Source: Natronomonas sp.
GTDB taxonomy: Archaea; Halobacteriota; Halobacteria; Halobacteriales; Haloarculaceae
Assembly: GCA_007121575.1 (NCBI GenBank)
Contig: SKKJ01000014.1
Location: 1 to 9,502, forward strand
Direction of reading: 5' to 3'
DNA: 9,502 nucleotides
In this document: positions 1 to 8,362 of the stretch, piece after piece
How positions within the stretch are numbered: position 1 is the stretch's first letter
How the letters are laid out: every line of letters starts with the position of its first letter
Made by a program: the position numbers and the translations under genes
Notes under the pieces: model-generated
Database searches by the model: none
The model's input: the letters and a program-made list of their open reading frames with translations, nothing else
Told to the model about the DNA's origin: nothing

Positions 1-650
1 GCCCCCGGTTCGACGGCCAGTCCGAACTCGACACCCGCGTTTCCACGCGGGATTCGCCACGCGAAAAACCGCGGTATCGTCAGATGAACGTCGACGAAAT
101 CGTCGTGATCCGGATCAGTCGAAAATCCCAACACGCCGTGGAGCAGTTCGGTCGGTTCGGGCAGCCCCAGTTGGCGGCGAACTTTGGAACGTGGGCCATC
201 GGCGCCACAGACCAACCGCGATTCGAACCGCTCGATGCCGTCCGGTGTCGTCGCTTCGACTCGGACGTGATCCGCGTGCTCTTTGACGCTCGTGACGGTG
301 TGTTCCGTCCGAATGACAGCTCCCGCCTCGCGAGCACACTCTGCGAGGGTTTTATCCAAACCGACTCGATCGATCGCGTTCGAGACGACCGTCTCTTTAT
401 AGAACGGGTACGCGCGGCTGTCGGCACCGCCGAGGTGAAATCGGGCGCCATAGATTTCGTTTTGCCGGAGCGACTCTCGAGCCGAATCGGGGACGAACTC
501 CCAGATATCGAGACTCACGTGGCCCGAACACGCGAGCGGCCGGCCGATCTCGCCGGATTCGAGCACGAGCACGTCGTGGCCGCTCTCGGCGGCCGATCGA
601 GCGAACCGAGAGCCGGAGGGGCCAGCACCCACGACGATGAAGTCATACAT
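1..650 (-). CDS. Geranylgeranyl reductase family FAD-dependent oxidoreductase (3' end beyond the window)
   Basis: The minus strand is open from an ATG at 650 to the left edge, giving 216 codons without a stop, so the C-terminus is missing. The protein starts MYDFIVVGAGPSGSRFA, a Rossmann dinucleotide-binding motif (GxGxxG at residues 8-13) with an acidic residue closing the second strand (E31). Further family marks are the PLACSGHVS segment (residues 39-46, Cys41), the GADGPRSKVR motif (149-158) that contacts FAD, and the substrate-side FFAWRIPRG motif (195-203). Family members use FAD and a reduced donor to saturate isoprenoid chains, in archaea mainly the geranylgeranyl chains of membrane lipids, menaquinone or related polyprenols. 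Haloarchaea carry several paralogues, so the substrate of this one cannot be named. Full-length members have roughly 350-460 residues, so about half may be visible. A TATA-like box lies about 28 bases upstream. Confidence 0.88.
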   Translation of the reverse strand, partial: MYDFIVVGAGPSGSRFARSAAESGHDVLVLESGEIGRPLACSGHVSLDIWEFVPDSARESLRQNEIYGARFHLGGADSRAYPFYKETVVSNAIDRVGLDKTLAECAREAGAVIRTEHTVTSVKEHADHVRVEATTPDGIERFESRLVCGADGPRSKVRRQLGLPEPTELLHGVLGFSTDPDHDDFVDVHLTIPRFFAWRIPRGNAGVEFGLAVEPG

Positions 651-674
651 ATCTTAGATGGCGTTATCTGTAGG

Positions 675-681
675 GAAATAT
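675..681 (-). promoter_or_regulatory. TATA-like box of the geranylgeranyl reductase gene
   Basis: On the minus strand this reads roughly ATATTTC, centred about 28 bases before the ATG at 650. That spacing is expected for a leaderless haloarchaeal transcript. It lies in the 61-bp gap after the upstream membrane-protein gene and suggests the reductase has its own promoter. The match is AT-rich but imperfect. Confidence 0.35.
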
Positions 682-711
682 CCTCCGTACCGCCGCACTG
701 CGTTGCTCATC

Positions 712-1380
712 TCATGTCTCGTCGCTGTTTCCCAGGACCCGTCCAATGCCGGGAAGCACCGTCGCGAACCGAGCGACCCAGCCGAGTTTGAAGAGCCCGA
801 TCTGTGAGAGCACGCCGAGAGCGAACAAGATTCCGAACAGCGGTAGTTCGACGCCGACGATGGGTGTCGTGCCGAGCGGATCGAACAGGATCGGATCCAC
901 CGAGAACGTGTCACGGACGGCCGTGATGTCCGCCGTCGTGACGGCTCGCGATGCGAACGCGGCACCGATGAAGGCGCTGATAAACATCAACGCGAACTTC
1001 GTGAGGGTGAATCCGATGAGCGCGCCGGCGAATCCCGCGACGATCATCACGAGATACCGGACGAGACCGCCTTCAGTGAATATCGGCGTGATGACGTATA
1101 GGCCGATGTATGCCCCGACGACGAACGCGGGAATCGCCGTCGCGAACGAGAGCGCGACGTAAGCGAGCGCAGCGCCGAGTCCGCCACCGACGACGATCGC
1201 AACCGCGAGTCCAACCGGACCTCCCGCCCCGATGGTGCCTAAAATCTGCGGGGCGATCACGTACCCCCCCGCCGCGCCGATGAGAAAACCCAAAAGCGCC
1301 GTCGCATACACTGACAGCGCCGCGCCGAAAAACACGAGTACCACCCCAGCGAGTACGAGTCCGATACTGACGAGTTCCAT
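712..1380 (-). CDS. Multi-pass membrane protein, DUF4203/TMEM198-like
   Basis: A 222-residue, strongly hydrophobic protein starting MELVSIGLVLAG. I count about seven likely membrane segments, near residues 3-23, 25-45, 52-74, 76-99, 108-127, 129-147 and 177-197. They are rich in Gly and Ala with zipper-like spacing, for example AAGGYVIAPQ and GGGLGAALAYV. A polar loop at about 148-172 separates the sixth and seventh segments, and the tail is short and polar (GNSDET). The repeated Gly-rich helices with short loops resemble DUF4203/TMEM198-type membrane proteins. This resemblance is from memory and not from a search, and the function is unknown. The ATG at 1380 is favoured because a TATA-like box sits about 28 bases before it. 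A same-strand zinc-ribbon membrane gene ends 118 bp upstream. The ORF ends 61 bp before the reductase start. Confidence 0.85.
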   Translation of the reverse strand: MELVSIGLVLAGVVLVFFGAALSVYATALLGFLIGAAGGYVIAPQILGTIGAGGPVGLAVAIVVGGGLGAALAYVALSFATAIPAFVVGAYIGLYVITPIFTEGGLVRYLVMIVAGFAGALIGFTLTKFALMFISAFIGAAFASRAVTTADITAVRDTFSVDPILFDPLGTTPIVGVELPLFGILFALGVLSQIGLFKLGWVARFATVLPGIGRVLGNSDET

Positions 1381-1403
1381 ACCAGTTTCTCATCCTCCAA
1401 CGG

Positions 1404-1411
1404 AATAAGTA
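1404..1411 (-). promoter_or_regulatory. TATA-like box of the multi-pass membrane protein gene
   Basis: The minus strand reads TACTTATT here, centred about 28 bases upstream of the ATG at 1380. This fits an archaeal TATA element driving a leaderless transcript. The surrounding 118-bp gap (1381-1498) shows nothing else I can support. Confidence 0.4.
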
Positions 1412-1498
1412 TACAGGCTGATACGGATCGCGTACCGAGACTTCGGTCATCGCCGGACCGTACGAGGCGACGATCGATGGAAGACGGCGACAGCCGCC

Positions 1499-1891
1499 TC
1501 ACACGAGGACGAACGTTACCGTTCCAACGAGGAAGAGTCCGCCGACGGCGGCGATGGCTATGCGATCTTCGAGCGGTCGGCCGAGCTTCGCTTCGATACT
1601 TTGCCGTACCGGCGGGAGAACCGCGAGCCCCGCGAGGAGAAAGAAGAGTCCCGCTCCGGCGGTGAGCGTCGCCAATCCGGCGACGATCGCGACATACCCC
1701 ACTGCGTACTGAACGCGACGACGAAGCTCTGTATTGCCCGAACGGTCGCTTTTTCGCGTTCCTTGCTGGCGAGATCGCGTATCTATATACTCGGTCAGTC
1801 GACGCCGCGCTTCGTCCGTCTGTGGCGTCGCACACGTCGGACAGAAATTATACGACGCTTCGACTCCCGTCCCACAGTTTCGACACGGCAT
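1499..1891 (-). CDS. Small zinc-ribbon membrane protein, function unknown
   Basis: A 130-residue protein. The N-terminus carries a four-cysteine zinc ribbon, CRNC (Cys3, Cys6) and CPTC (Cys17, Cys20). A basic, Gln/Arg-rich linker follows (about residues 28-58), then a long hydrophobic stretch (60-93) that could be a two-helix hairpin. After an amphipathic segment (94-110), a last hydrophobic helix (110-130) ends the protein at VTFVLV. Zinc-ribbon proteins with C-terminal membrane helices are common in haloarchaea and mostly uncharacterised. The ribbon would face the cytoplasm if the basic linker obeys the positive-inside rule (inference). The start at 1891 is supported by the cysteines beginning at residue 3 and by a TATA-like box about 28 bases upstream. 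It is divergent from the surface protein gene, with a 117-bp gap. Confidence 0.82.
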   Translation of the reverse strand: MPCRNCGTGVEASYNFCPTCATPQTDEARRRLTEYIDTRSRQQGTRKSDRSGNTELRRRVQYAVGYVAIVAGLATLTAGAGLFFLLAGLAVLPPVRQSIEAKLGRPLEDRIAIAAVGGLFLVGTVTFVLV

Positions 1892-1914
1892 GATCGTGCC
1901 GAACTACTCTGTCG

Positions 1915-1922
1915 GGATAAAT
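1915..1922 (-). promoter_or_regulatory. TATA box of the zinc-ribbon membrane protein gene
   Basis: The minus strand reads ATTTATCC, with the TTTAT core about 28 bases upstream of the ATG at 1891. It is the best-looking archaeal TATA element in the window. The spacing implies a leaderless mRNA. Confidence 0.5.
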
Positions 1923-1953
1923 CAAATTTCGTTCCGACTCAGCATCGGAAACT

Positions 1954-1971
1954 GAACCGGGCCGACGGTTC
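1954..1971. repeat. Short perfect dyad GAACCG-N6-CGGTTC in the divergent promoter region
   Basis: GAACCG at 1954-1959 is matched by its reverse complement CGGTTC at 1966-1971, with a GGCCGA spacer. The right half overlaps the TATA-like box of the surface protein gene, which is where a repressor could block TBP binding. A 6-bp dyad can arise by chance, so an operator role is inference. Confidence 0.3.
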
Positions 1972-1975
1972 ATAA
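1969..1975 (+). promoter_or_regulatory. TATA-like box of the surface protein gene
   Basis: The plus strand reads TTCATAA about 37 bases before the ATG at 2009, so transcription starting about 26 bases downstream would give a 5' leader of roughly 10 bases. It overlaps the right half of a GAACCG/CGGTTC dyad (1954-1971). Confidence 0.35.
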
Positions 1976-2008
1976 CCGATAGCCAAGAAGCCTCCGGTAG
2001 ACGGCTGT

Positions 2009-5000
2009 ATGTCGACGCTTTCACGCAGAATCTGGGGAAACGGGCGCGTCAGAAGTGTTCGAAGCACTTCCTTCGGTATAGCCATCCGCATATTTTTGAT
2101 CTTTTGTTGTGTATTTGCAGGGGCGGTGTTCGTATCGACCGTTCCGACCGTGGCTGCTCCAACCATCGAGGACGTCACGATCGAGGATAACGAATCGTGG
2201 ATCGGTACCGAAGACACCCACGAGATACGTCTCGGTGCGACAGATATCGATACGACTGATGGGCCGGGGACGATCACCGTCGAATTATCCGGATGGTCGG
2301 ACGATTCGATCTCCGATGTCTCCGGCGTCGAGGTGTTAACCGATGGCGTCGAAATCGATGGCGGCGTCGAGGTCGACGGGACGACTATCACGTTCGATGT
2401 TGCCGATACGTCCGAGACGGCCATCGAACTCGATGCCGTACTCGAAGTCACGATAGAACATCCGCTCGATTCGTCGTTCGATGGTGCGGCGTACGGTGCG
2501 TCCGTCGACGTCACCGGATCGGATGGCTCGGCCAGTGAGTACGCCGAAGTAACGATCAAGCGACTTTCGTATTCGGTCGACGGAACCGAACGATTTCCGC
2601 CTTCAACCGAGTTCATTTACCAGAACCAGGAAGTGACTGTCAGCAATCTTGACTCCGGGGTGAACTATAACCTCTATACGTTCGATCCCGATGAAAACGC
2701 GATCGGTGATCCGATCACATCCATCTCATCGGGCGCGGGAACCACCGCGACAATCAACACGTCCGACGAATCGATTGAAACGGGCTGGTATATCGTCTAT
2801 GATGGAAACACCGTCTCTCCCGCTGTTGAGAACGCGTTTCAGATTCAACCGCATCAACTCGACGCGGTTCGAACGGATGCGACGGTCGACACCGCTGGTG
2901 TTGGAGCGAAAACGAGTGTGACGCTCGATTCGCCGCTTCGATCCACCCCATTCGACGTATACGTCACCTCCCACGAGTTAGATTCCGACGCGCTGTTCGA
3001 TCTCTTCAAAGGGGCTGAAAAAAGCGACGTCGAACGGACTACGGATTCATCAACGATCGTGTTGCGTGACGTCGAAGCGGGTGATGAGCTACCGATGACG
3101 TTCGAATCGCTTCTCGAAGCCACGTATACATTCGAATTCGAGGCGGTCGATACGGAGGCGAGCGATACGACCACGGTCCGCGTTGAGGAACGCGAAACGA
3201 ATGCACAGTTCGGGAGCGATCTCTTCGAGACGTCCGCCGGAGAACTCGTCGAGATCGATCTGTCGTTGGACGGTACTGACGAAGCGTACGTTATGATCGG
3301 TGGCGACGGCGGTAGCGGTGACCGTGGGTTGACGAACTACTTCGATATCCTTCACGTCGAGGGAGAGTCGACGGTCCGGATCAACACCCGCTTGCTCGGT
3401 ACGAATGTCCCCTCCGAAGAAGTGTATATCCCTGAGAACGGACGGGTAACGAGCTACGTCCACGACCCTGACCACGAGGGATTCGACAGTGTCTCGTTTG
3501 AAGGCGATGCGGACGACATCTTCGAGTTCCGATCCGAAATCGGAATCGGAGGACTTCCACGGCCGATTCAACCTGAACGACTCCGACTCGTCGCCGGAGA
3601 TTCCGGTCAGGTTATCGTTCGCGATGACGGCGTTCCCGACTTCGAACGACCGCTCGCTCGCTCGAACCTCCGTCTCACGGGGACCGACGGATTCGGTGAT
3701 GTCAATACATATATCGCTCCGCGCGGCAGCGCAAACGAGTTCGACGGGGCGGATTCGCTCGGTGAACTCACTGATCAGTTAACCGAACGACAGACCGTTG
3801 CGAAAGGTGATCGTTTGATCTTCGAGGTTGAGGCACGCGGTATCACCGGCCTCGTTTCGTGGCTCGATGGACGGCTTGGATCGGCCGGTCTCGATATCAA
3901 CCGCGAGACGCTTTCGACGTTGCTCGCCTTTCCGGACGGTGTAGTCTTCGAGGCCGAGCGGACCAACTCGGGGCGAAACGAACCGATATCCGCGCTCGAT
4001 ATCGATGGCGCGACTGACGGCGACCTCTCCGTTCTCCATGAACCGATGGCCGAAACCGGATCTCAACTGGCGATCGAGCGGTACTACTTCGTGATCGATA
4101 CGCGCGAAACCGGGCCGTTCGATCGGGAGATCTCTCCGGGTGATGAGTTCCGGTTCCGGTTCGGATACAACTCCACCGGAGAGACGGATTGGTTTGATAT
4201 CGTCGATCACGACGCAGTCGATCCGAACGGTGCTCCACCGCACTTTCCGTATTACGATGCTGACGCGGGTAACATCACTGAGTCACGCGCGATCACTGTC
4301 GAAGAACGATCCGTCACTTACGATCAGCTTGACAGCCGCGAACGTCCCGTGTTGAAAAACGCGACCGACGCCGAACTCTCCGGGACGACGAATCTCGCCC
4401 CGGGAACGGATCTCACAATCCAGCTGCTTCCAGATAACACGAACCGATCGGCTCAGATCACGCTCGACGATATCACCCTCGATCGTGACGGGACCTTTCG
4501 CGTGAATCGAGATCTCTCCGCGCTCGAATCGGGTGAATCGATGACGATCGAGTTCTACGTCGACCAACAGTTGGTAGATCGCCGATCCGCTCTCATTGCT
4601 GATGCGGATGAACCACTCACATCGTACGAGATAGTCGACCATCCCGAATCTGTAGCAGTCACTCGCGGCGAATCGATCTCGGATCTCTCTGTAACGATCG
4701 AAAACACCGGCTATCTCGCCGAGAGACTGCCAGTTCGGCTCACCGTTGACGGCGAACCCCTCGACCGTCAGATCGTCGACCTCGATGAAAACAGTGCGGA
4801 AGCGATCGAATTCGACGATACGATCGAACTCGACCCGGGCGAGTACACGTATGCGATTGCGATCGATAACAACACTGTAACTGGGCAGTTAGCCGTCGAA
4901 CCGACGTTTTCGGAGACCGAACACGTCGATGATTCCTCGATACCTCATCAAGCGACCGATAGCTCGACCGATAACACCTCGGCGGCGGACGAATCGCCCG

Positions 5001-5122
5001 AATCCCCCGATGACGGCGGAATCGCTCCAATTGGTGGATTGCTCGGTGGGATCGGCGCACGACATGCGATCGGCGGCGCGGTCGTGGTTGGGGGTGCCCA
5101 CGTACTCGGCTTCTGGAGCTGA
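2009..5122 (+). CDS. Secreted modular cell-surface protein (DUF7827/BGTF-type) with C-terminal membrane helix
   Basis: A 1037-residue acidic protein. A basic N-terminus leads into a hydrophobic core (about 23-45) ending TVPTVAA, a Sec-type signal with likely cleavage near residue 50. Beta-rich sections follow: an Ig-like part (51-190); a part starting YQNQEVTVSNLDSGVNY (about 204-285) resembling haloarchaeal surface-glycoprotein N-terminal repeats; a DUF7827-like domain (about 391-720) with ETNAQFGSDLFE, VMIGGD and GDRLIFEVEARGITGLV; a BGTF-like domain (about 767-865) with the SGTTNLAPGTDLTIQLLP signature; and a CARDB-like adhesion fold (about 871-962). An Asp/Ser/Thr-rich linker (963-1003) leads to a Gly-rich hydrophobic tail (1004-1034) that probably anchors it. 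Eight N-glycosylation sequons (N61, N250, N721, N755, N784, N812, N954, N989) fit an exported glycoprotein. Domain names come from recalled family patterns, not a search. The exact role (S-layer, adhesion or other) is unknown. There is no PGF-CTERM motif. Confidence 0.85.
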   Translation: MSTLSRRIWGNGRVRSVRSTSFGIAIRIFLIFCCVFAGAVFVSTVPTVAAPTIEDVTIEDNESWIGTEDTHEIRLGATDIDTTDGPGTITVELSGWSDDSISDVSGVEVLTDGVEIDGGVEVDGTTITFDVADTSETAIELDAVLEVTIEHPLDSSFDGAAYGASVDVTGSDGSASEYAEVTIKRLSYSVDGTERFPPSTEFIYQNQEVTVSNLDSGVNYNLYTFDPDENAIGDPITSISSGAGTTATINTSDESIETGWYIVYDGNTVSPAVENAFQIQPHQLDAVRTDATVDTAGVGAKTSVTLDSPLRSTPFDVYVTSHELDSDALFDLFKGAEKSDVERTTDSSTIVLRDVEAGDELPMTFESLLEATYTFEFEAVDTEASDTTTVRVEERETNAQFGSDLFETSAGELVEIDLSLDGTDEAYVMIGGDGGSGDRGLTNYFDILHVEGESTVRINTRLLGTNVPSEEVYIPENGRVTSYVHDPDHEGFDSVSFEGDADDIFEFRSEIGIGGLPRPIQPERLRLVAGDSGQVIVRDDGVPDFERPLARSNLRLTGTDGFGDVNTYIAPRGSANEFDGADSLGELTDQLTERQTVAKGDRLIFEVEARGITGLVSWLDGRLGSAGLDINRETLSTLLAFPDGVVFEAERTNSGRNEPISALDIDGATDGDLSVLHEPMAETGSQLAIERYYFVIDTRETGPFDREISPGDEFRFRFGYNSTGETDWFDIVDHDAVDPNGAPPHFPYYDADAGNITESRAITVEERSVTYDQLDSRERPVLKNATDAELSGTTNLAPGTDLTIQLLPDNTNRSAQITLDDITLDRDGTFRVNRDLSALESGESMTIEFYVDQQLVDRRSALIADADEPLTSYEIVDHPESVAVTRGESISDLSVTIENTGYLAERLPVRLTVDGEPLDRQIVDLDENSAEAIEFDDTIELDPGEYTYAIAIDNNTVTGQLAVEPTFSETEHVDDSSIPHQATDSSTDNTSAADESPESPDDGGIAPIGGLLGGIGARHAIGGAVVVGGAHVLGFWS

Positions 5123-5157
5123 GTTGGGCGCAATTCGCGTTTTCGTATGTGCTTTCA

Positions 5158-5256
5158 TAGGGATTATCGTAGAAATTCATAATTTCTCTGTGGAGAACCG
5201 GAAAACGGTGCTGGAGGGCAGGCTTCGAAATCTATGATTGGCTACGATAATCCCTA
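5158..5256. mobile_element. 99-bp MITE-like element with TCA target duplication
   Basis: The ends are perfect 15-bp inverted repeats: TAGGGATTATCGTAG (5158-5172) and CTACGATAATCCCTA (5242-5256). Similarity continues imperfectly inward (5173-5186 against 5227-5241, about 11 of 15 aligned positions), giving arms of about 30 bp around a 40-bp core with no ORF. The trinucleotide TCA lies directly outside both ends (5155-5157 and 5257-5259), as expected for a 3-bp TNA-type target duplication. Some IS5-family subgroups make such duplications, so an IS5-type parent is a reasonable but unproven guess. It sits between the convergent surface protein gene and uvrA. The right TCA is the uvrA stop codon read on the minus strand. 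The arms are more AT-rich than the flanking genes. Alternatively the sequence is a structured convergent terminator. Confidence 0.65.
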
Positions 5257-8190
5257 TCAGTCGTCGCCAGCAGCGCGTCGAACACCGCTTCGTGGACCGT
5301 CTAAATCCACAGCCGGAAGGTGGCTGCGAAGGTACTGACCGGTGTGTGAGTCGTCGGTTCGGGCGACCGATTCGGGCGTCCCCTCCACGACGAGTGTCCC
5401 GCCGCCTTCACCGCCTTCGGGTCCCAAATCGATGATATGGTCGGCGTTTTTCACCAGGTCGAGTTCGTGCTCGACGACGGCGACGGTGTTACCGTCATCG
5501 ACGAGTCGGTGTAAGACGTCGATCAGTTTGCGCTCGTCCTCGCTGTGGAGGCCGGTCGTCGGTTCATCGAGGAGATACAGCGTGTCACCGGTGTCTCGCT
5601 TTCCGAGCTCTTCGGCGAGTTTGACCCGCTGGGCTTCACCACCGGACAGCGTGGTCGATGGCTGCCCGAGTCGCATGTATCCCAGTCCGACGTCCTGTAA
5701 CAGTTCGAGCCGTCGACGGATACCGCTGTGGCTCTCGAAGAAGTCGTACGCTTCGTCGACTTCCATATCGAGTACGTCCGAGATCGTCGCGCCCTTATAC
5801 GTCACTTCGAGCGTTTCGTCGTTATATCTCGCTCCGTCGCACTCTTCGCAGGGAACGTACACGTCCGAGAGGAAGTTCATGTCGATCTTGACGGTTCCCT
5901 GTCCGCCACAGGACTCACACCGGCCGCCCTTGACGTTGAACGAGAACCGACCTTTCTTATATCCGCGCTGTTTCGAGAGCTTCGTCTCGGCGAACAGTTC
6001 GCGAATGTGATCGAAGACGTCGGTGTACGTCGCCGGATTCGATCGAGGGGTTCGGCCGATCGGCGATTGATCGATGAGTCTGACGGTTTCGATGTTCTCG
6101 ATACCCTCGATGTCGTCGTGCTCACCCGGAAAGACGTCGGTGTCGTTCATACGGCGCACGAGCCCTTTATAAAGAATCTCGTGCAGCAGCGTCGATTTCC
6201 CCGATCCAGACACGCCGGTGATCGCGGTGAAACAGCCGAGCGGGAACTCCACGTCGATATCGGCTAAATTGTGCTGTCGTGCGCCGCGGACCGTTAGATA
6301 GCCGTCCGGTTCGCGGCGCGTCTCGGGGACGGCGATATCTCGACGGCCGGCGAGGTAATCGCCGGTGATCGACCGCTCCGTCGCCATCACCGCTTCAACG
6401 TCGCCGTTCGCGACGACTTCACCACCGCGTTTGCCGGGGCCGGGTCCCATGTCGATGACGTTGTCCGCGCGCCACATCGTTTCCTCGTCGTGCTCGACGA
6501 CGATGAGAGTGTTCCCGAGATCGCGAAGCCCCCCCAACGTGTCGAGGAGTTTGTCGTTATCTCGTTGGTGGAGCCCGATCGATGGCTCATCGAGGACGTA
6601 TAGAACGCCGACGAGCCCAGAGCCGACCTGCGTCGCCAGCCGGATCCGTTGGCTTTCCCCGCCCGAAAGCGTCGATGCCTCTCGATCGAGTGTCAGGTAT
6701 TCGAGCCCGACCTCTTCCATGAATCCGAGGCGGGCGCGGATCTCTTTTAAGATCTCTTCTGCGATTTTCCGCTCGCGGGCATCGAGGTCGGCGTTGAGGT
6801 TCTCGAAGTGTTCGAGCGCATCGCCGATCGAGAGGCGGTTGACCTCCGTGATCGACGTGCCGGCGACGAGGACGGCACGGGATTCGGGTTTCAGGCGCGT
6901 TCCCTCGCAGGCCGGGCAGGTCGTCGTCGCCATGTAATCTTCGATGTGTTCGCGGGTACTCTCGGAGTCGGTCTCGATGTACCGCCGATCGAGGTTCGGA
7001 ATCACGCCCTCGAAGCGCTTTTCTTTCCTTCGGGTGCCGTTTTTCGTCCGGCGCTCGAAGACCACCTCCTCGTCGGTCCCGTAGAGGAACTGCCGCTGGA
7101 TGTCCTCCTCGAGGTCTTCGAAGGGTGTCCGGACGCTCACGCCGAAGTGCGCCGCGACGCTGTCGAGGCGAGTCCGGTAGTACGAGCGGTTGTAACTCCA
7201 CGGTTCGAAGACCGTTTTGATCGGCTTCGAGGGATCCGTGACGACGAACTCTTCGTCGACTTCTTTCGTCTCGCCGATCCCGTCGCAGTCCGGGCACGCC
7301 CCGTGCGGAGAGTTGAACGAGAACGATCGCGTCTCGATCTCCGGGAGGTCGATTCCGCAATGGGTGCAGGCTAGCTCTTCGGAAAATTCGACGATCAGTC
7401 TGTCGTCACCTTCACCCGCCAGGTCGCCCGTATTGCGTGATTCGGCACCGATCGCCGTATCTTCCGGCGGGTTCGGAAAGATGACTTTCAGGACGCCGTC
7501 CGCCTCTTCGAGCGCGGTTTCGACGGAATCGGTGATTCGCGAACGAGATTCGTTGGTCAGTTTCACGCGATCGACGACGACGTCGATCGTGTGGTCGTAG
7601 TTCTCGTCGAGTTCGGGCGTTTCGAGCGAGAGATCGTATTCCTCGCCGTCGACCTCGACCCTCGTGTACCCTTCGCTGACGAGCTCTTTGAATCGGTCCT
7701 CGAACGCTCCCTTTTGATCGCGAACGATCGGCGCACAGAGCTTCGCTCGGGTGCCCTCGGGTAGCTCGAGCAACCGTCGAACCATCTGTTGAGCGCTTTG
7801 CTCGCCGACTTCCCGTCCGCACTCGGGGCAGTGTGGTGTTCCGACCCGGGCGTAGAGGAGTCGCAAGTAATCGTGTAACTCGGTCACGGTCCCGACCGTT
7901 GAACGGGGGTTATTCGCGGCGTTTTTCTGATCGATGGAGATCGCTGGCGAAAGCCCTTCGACGGTTTCGACCTGCGGTTTGTCCATTTGCCCGAGGAAGT
8001 TTCGGGCGTAGGCGCTGAGCGATTCGATGTAGCGTCGCTGTCCTTCGGCGTAGATCGTTTCGAAAGCGAGCGACGATTTTCCGGAGCCGGAGAGGCCGGT
8101 GACGACGGTGAACTCCTCGCGGGGGATCGACACGTCGATGTCCTTCAAGTTGTGCTCGGAGGCACCGCGGACGACGATGTCGTCAGTCAT
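5257..8190 (-). CDS. uvrA: Excinuclease ABC subunit A (UvrA)
   Basis: A 977-residue ABC-type ATPase that, as a dimer with UvrB, scans DNA for helix-distorting lesions and loads UvrB in nucleotide excision repair. The first ATPase has Walker A GLSGSGKS (about residues 32-39), signature LSGGESQR (about 507) and Walker [13 protein letters not shown] (about 525-536). The second has GVSGSGKST (about 659-667), LSGGEAQR (about 847) and [12 protein letters not shown] (about 865-877). Two CxxC...CxxC zinc modules are intact: CTHC with CPDC (about 273-300) and CESC with CEEC (about 755-780). The start [19 protein letters not shown] at 8190 is chosen because UvrA homology begins there. A longer reading from 8289 adds 33 non-homologous residues inside the promoter region. 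Length is normal for the family. Haloarchaeal UvrABC is widely held to be of bacterial origin. The gene ends at the edge of the MITE-like element, whose target duplication keeps the TGA. Confidence 0.97.
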   Translation of the reverse strand: MTDDIVVRGASEHNLKDIDVSIPREEFTVVTGLSGSGKSSLAFETIYAEGQRRYIESLSAYARNFLGQMDKPQVETVEGLSPAISIDQKNAANNPRSTVGTVTELHDYLRLLYARVGTPHCPECGREVGEQSAQQMVRRLLELPEGTRAKLCAPIVRDQKGAFEDRFKELVSEGYTRVEVDGEEYDLSLETPELDENYDHTIDVVVDRVKLTNESRSRITDSVETALEEADGVLKVIFPNPPEDTAIGAESRNTGDLAGEGDDRLIVEFSEELACTHCGIDLPEIETRSFSFNSPHGACPDCDGIGETKEVDEEFVVTDPSKPIKTVFEPWSYNRSYYRTRLDSVAAHFGVSVRTPFEDLEEDIQRQFLYGTDEEVVFERRTKNGTRRKEKRFEGVIPNLDRRYIETDSESTREHIEDYMATTTCPACEGTRLKPESRAVLVAGTSITEVNRLSIGDALEHFENLNADLDARERKIAEEILKEIRARLGFMEEVGLEYLTLDREASTLSGGESQRIRLATQVGSGLVGVLYVLDEPSIGLHQRDNDKLLDTLGGLRDLGNTLIVVEHDEETMWRADNVIDMGPGPGKRGGEVVANGDVEAVMATERSITGDYLAGRRDIAVPETRREPDGYLTVRGARQHNLADIDVEFPLGCFTAITGVSGSGKSTLLHEILYKGLVRRMNDTDVFPGEHDDIEGIENIETVRLIDQSPIGRTPRSNPATYTDVFDHIRELFAETKLSKQRGYKKGRFSFNVKGGRCESCGGQGTVKIDMNFLSDVYVPCEECDGARYNDETLEVTYKGATISDVLDMEVDEAYDFFESHSGIRRRLELLQDVGLGYMRLGQPSTTLSGGEAQRVKLAEELGKRDTGDTLYLLDEPTTGLHSEDERKLIDVLHRLVDDGNTVAVVEHELDLVKNADHIIDLGPEGGEGGGTLVVEGTPESVARTDDSHTGQYLRSHLPAVDLDGPRSGVRRAAGDD

Positions 8191-8213
8191 TATCGGATGC
8201 AGGGTTCGACAGC

Positions 8214-8222
8214 GTGAAATCC
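8214..8222 (-). promoter_or_regulatory. Weak TATA-like box of uvrA
   Basis: The minus strand reads GGATTTCAC, centred about 28 bases before the uvrA ATG at 8190. The spacing is right for a leaderless transcript but the match to an archaeal TATA box is weak. It lies in the 207-bp gap shared with mdh (8191-8397), which contains no gene I can support. Confidence 0.25.
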
Positions 8223-8362
8223 TGTCGGTTGCGGCTAATCGATAGACCGATCTCGAAGATACGTTATCTGACGTTTCTCTATTCGACAAAACGCTAATAT
8301 ACCGCCTTTGGGCGCGTTAGAACCGGGTTTCAACGTGACTCGAAATGGCTCAAAACAACAAG

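Noticed and set aside
84..791. Plus-strand 235-codon open frame over the reductase
   Set aside because: It is antisense to the clearly homologous geranylgeranyl reductase family gene. Its protein shows no motif and it runs into the next gene, as expected for shadow frames in GC-rich haloarchaeal DNA.
1464..1500. GAGGCG...CGCCTC inverted pair downstream of the zinc-ribbon gene as a terminator
   Set aside because: The spacer is 25 bases with no T tract on the minus strand, so it does not look like a terminator.
1257..1835. 192-codon frame overlapping both membrane protein genes
   Set aside because: It is Arg/Ser-rich with no motif, and it overlaps two genes with clear membrane helices and a zinc ribbon.
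1887..1902. CGGCA-N6-TGCCG dyad over the zinc-ribbon gene start
   Set aside because: The stem is only five bases and partly made of the first codons. No stronger signal sets it apart from chance.
5196..5210. Small ACCG/CGGT hairpin in the core of the MITE-like element
   Set aside because: Four pairs only. Too short to interpret separately from the terminal repeats.
6587..7360. 257-codon frame inside uvrA, same strand, other frame
   Set aside because: The product is a low-complexity Arg/Pro-rich sequence, a typical frame shadow of an acidic haloarchaeal gene.
8191..8289. 33-codon N-terminal extension of uvrA
   Set aside because: UvrA homology begins at [14 protein letters not shown] (8190). 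The extension has no family match and would occupy the promoter region.
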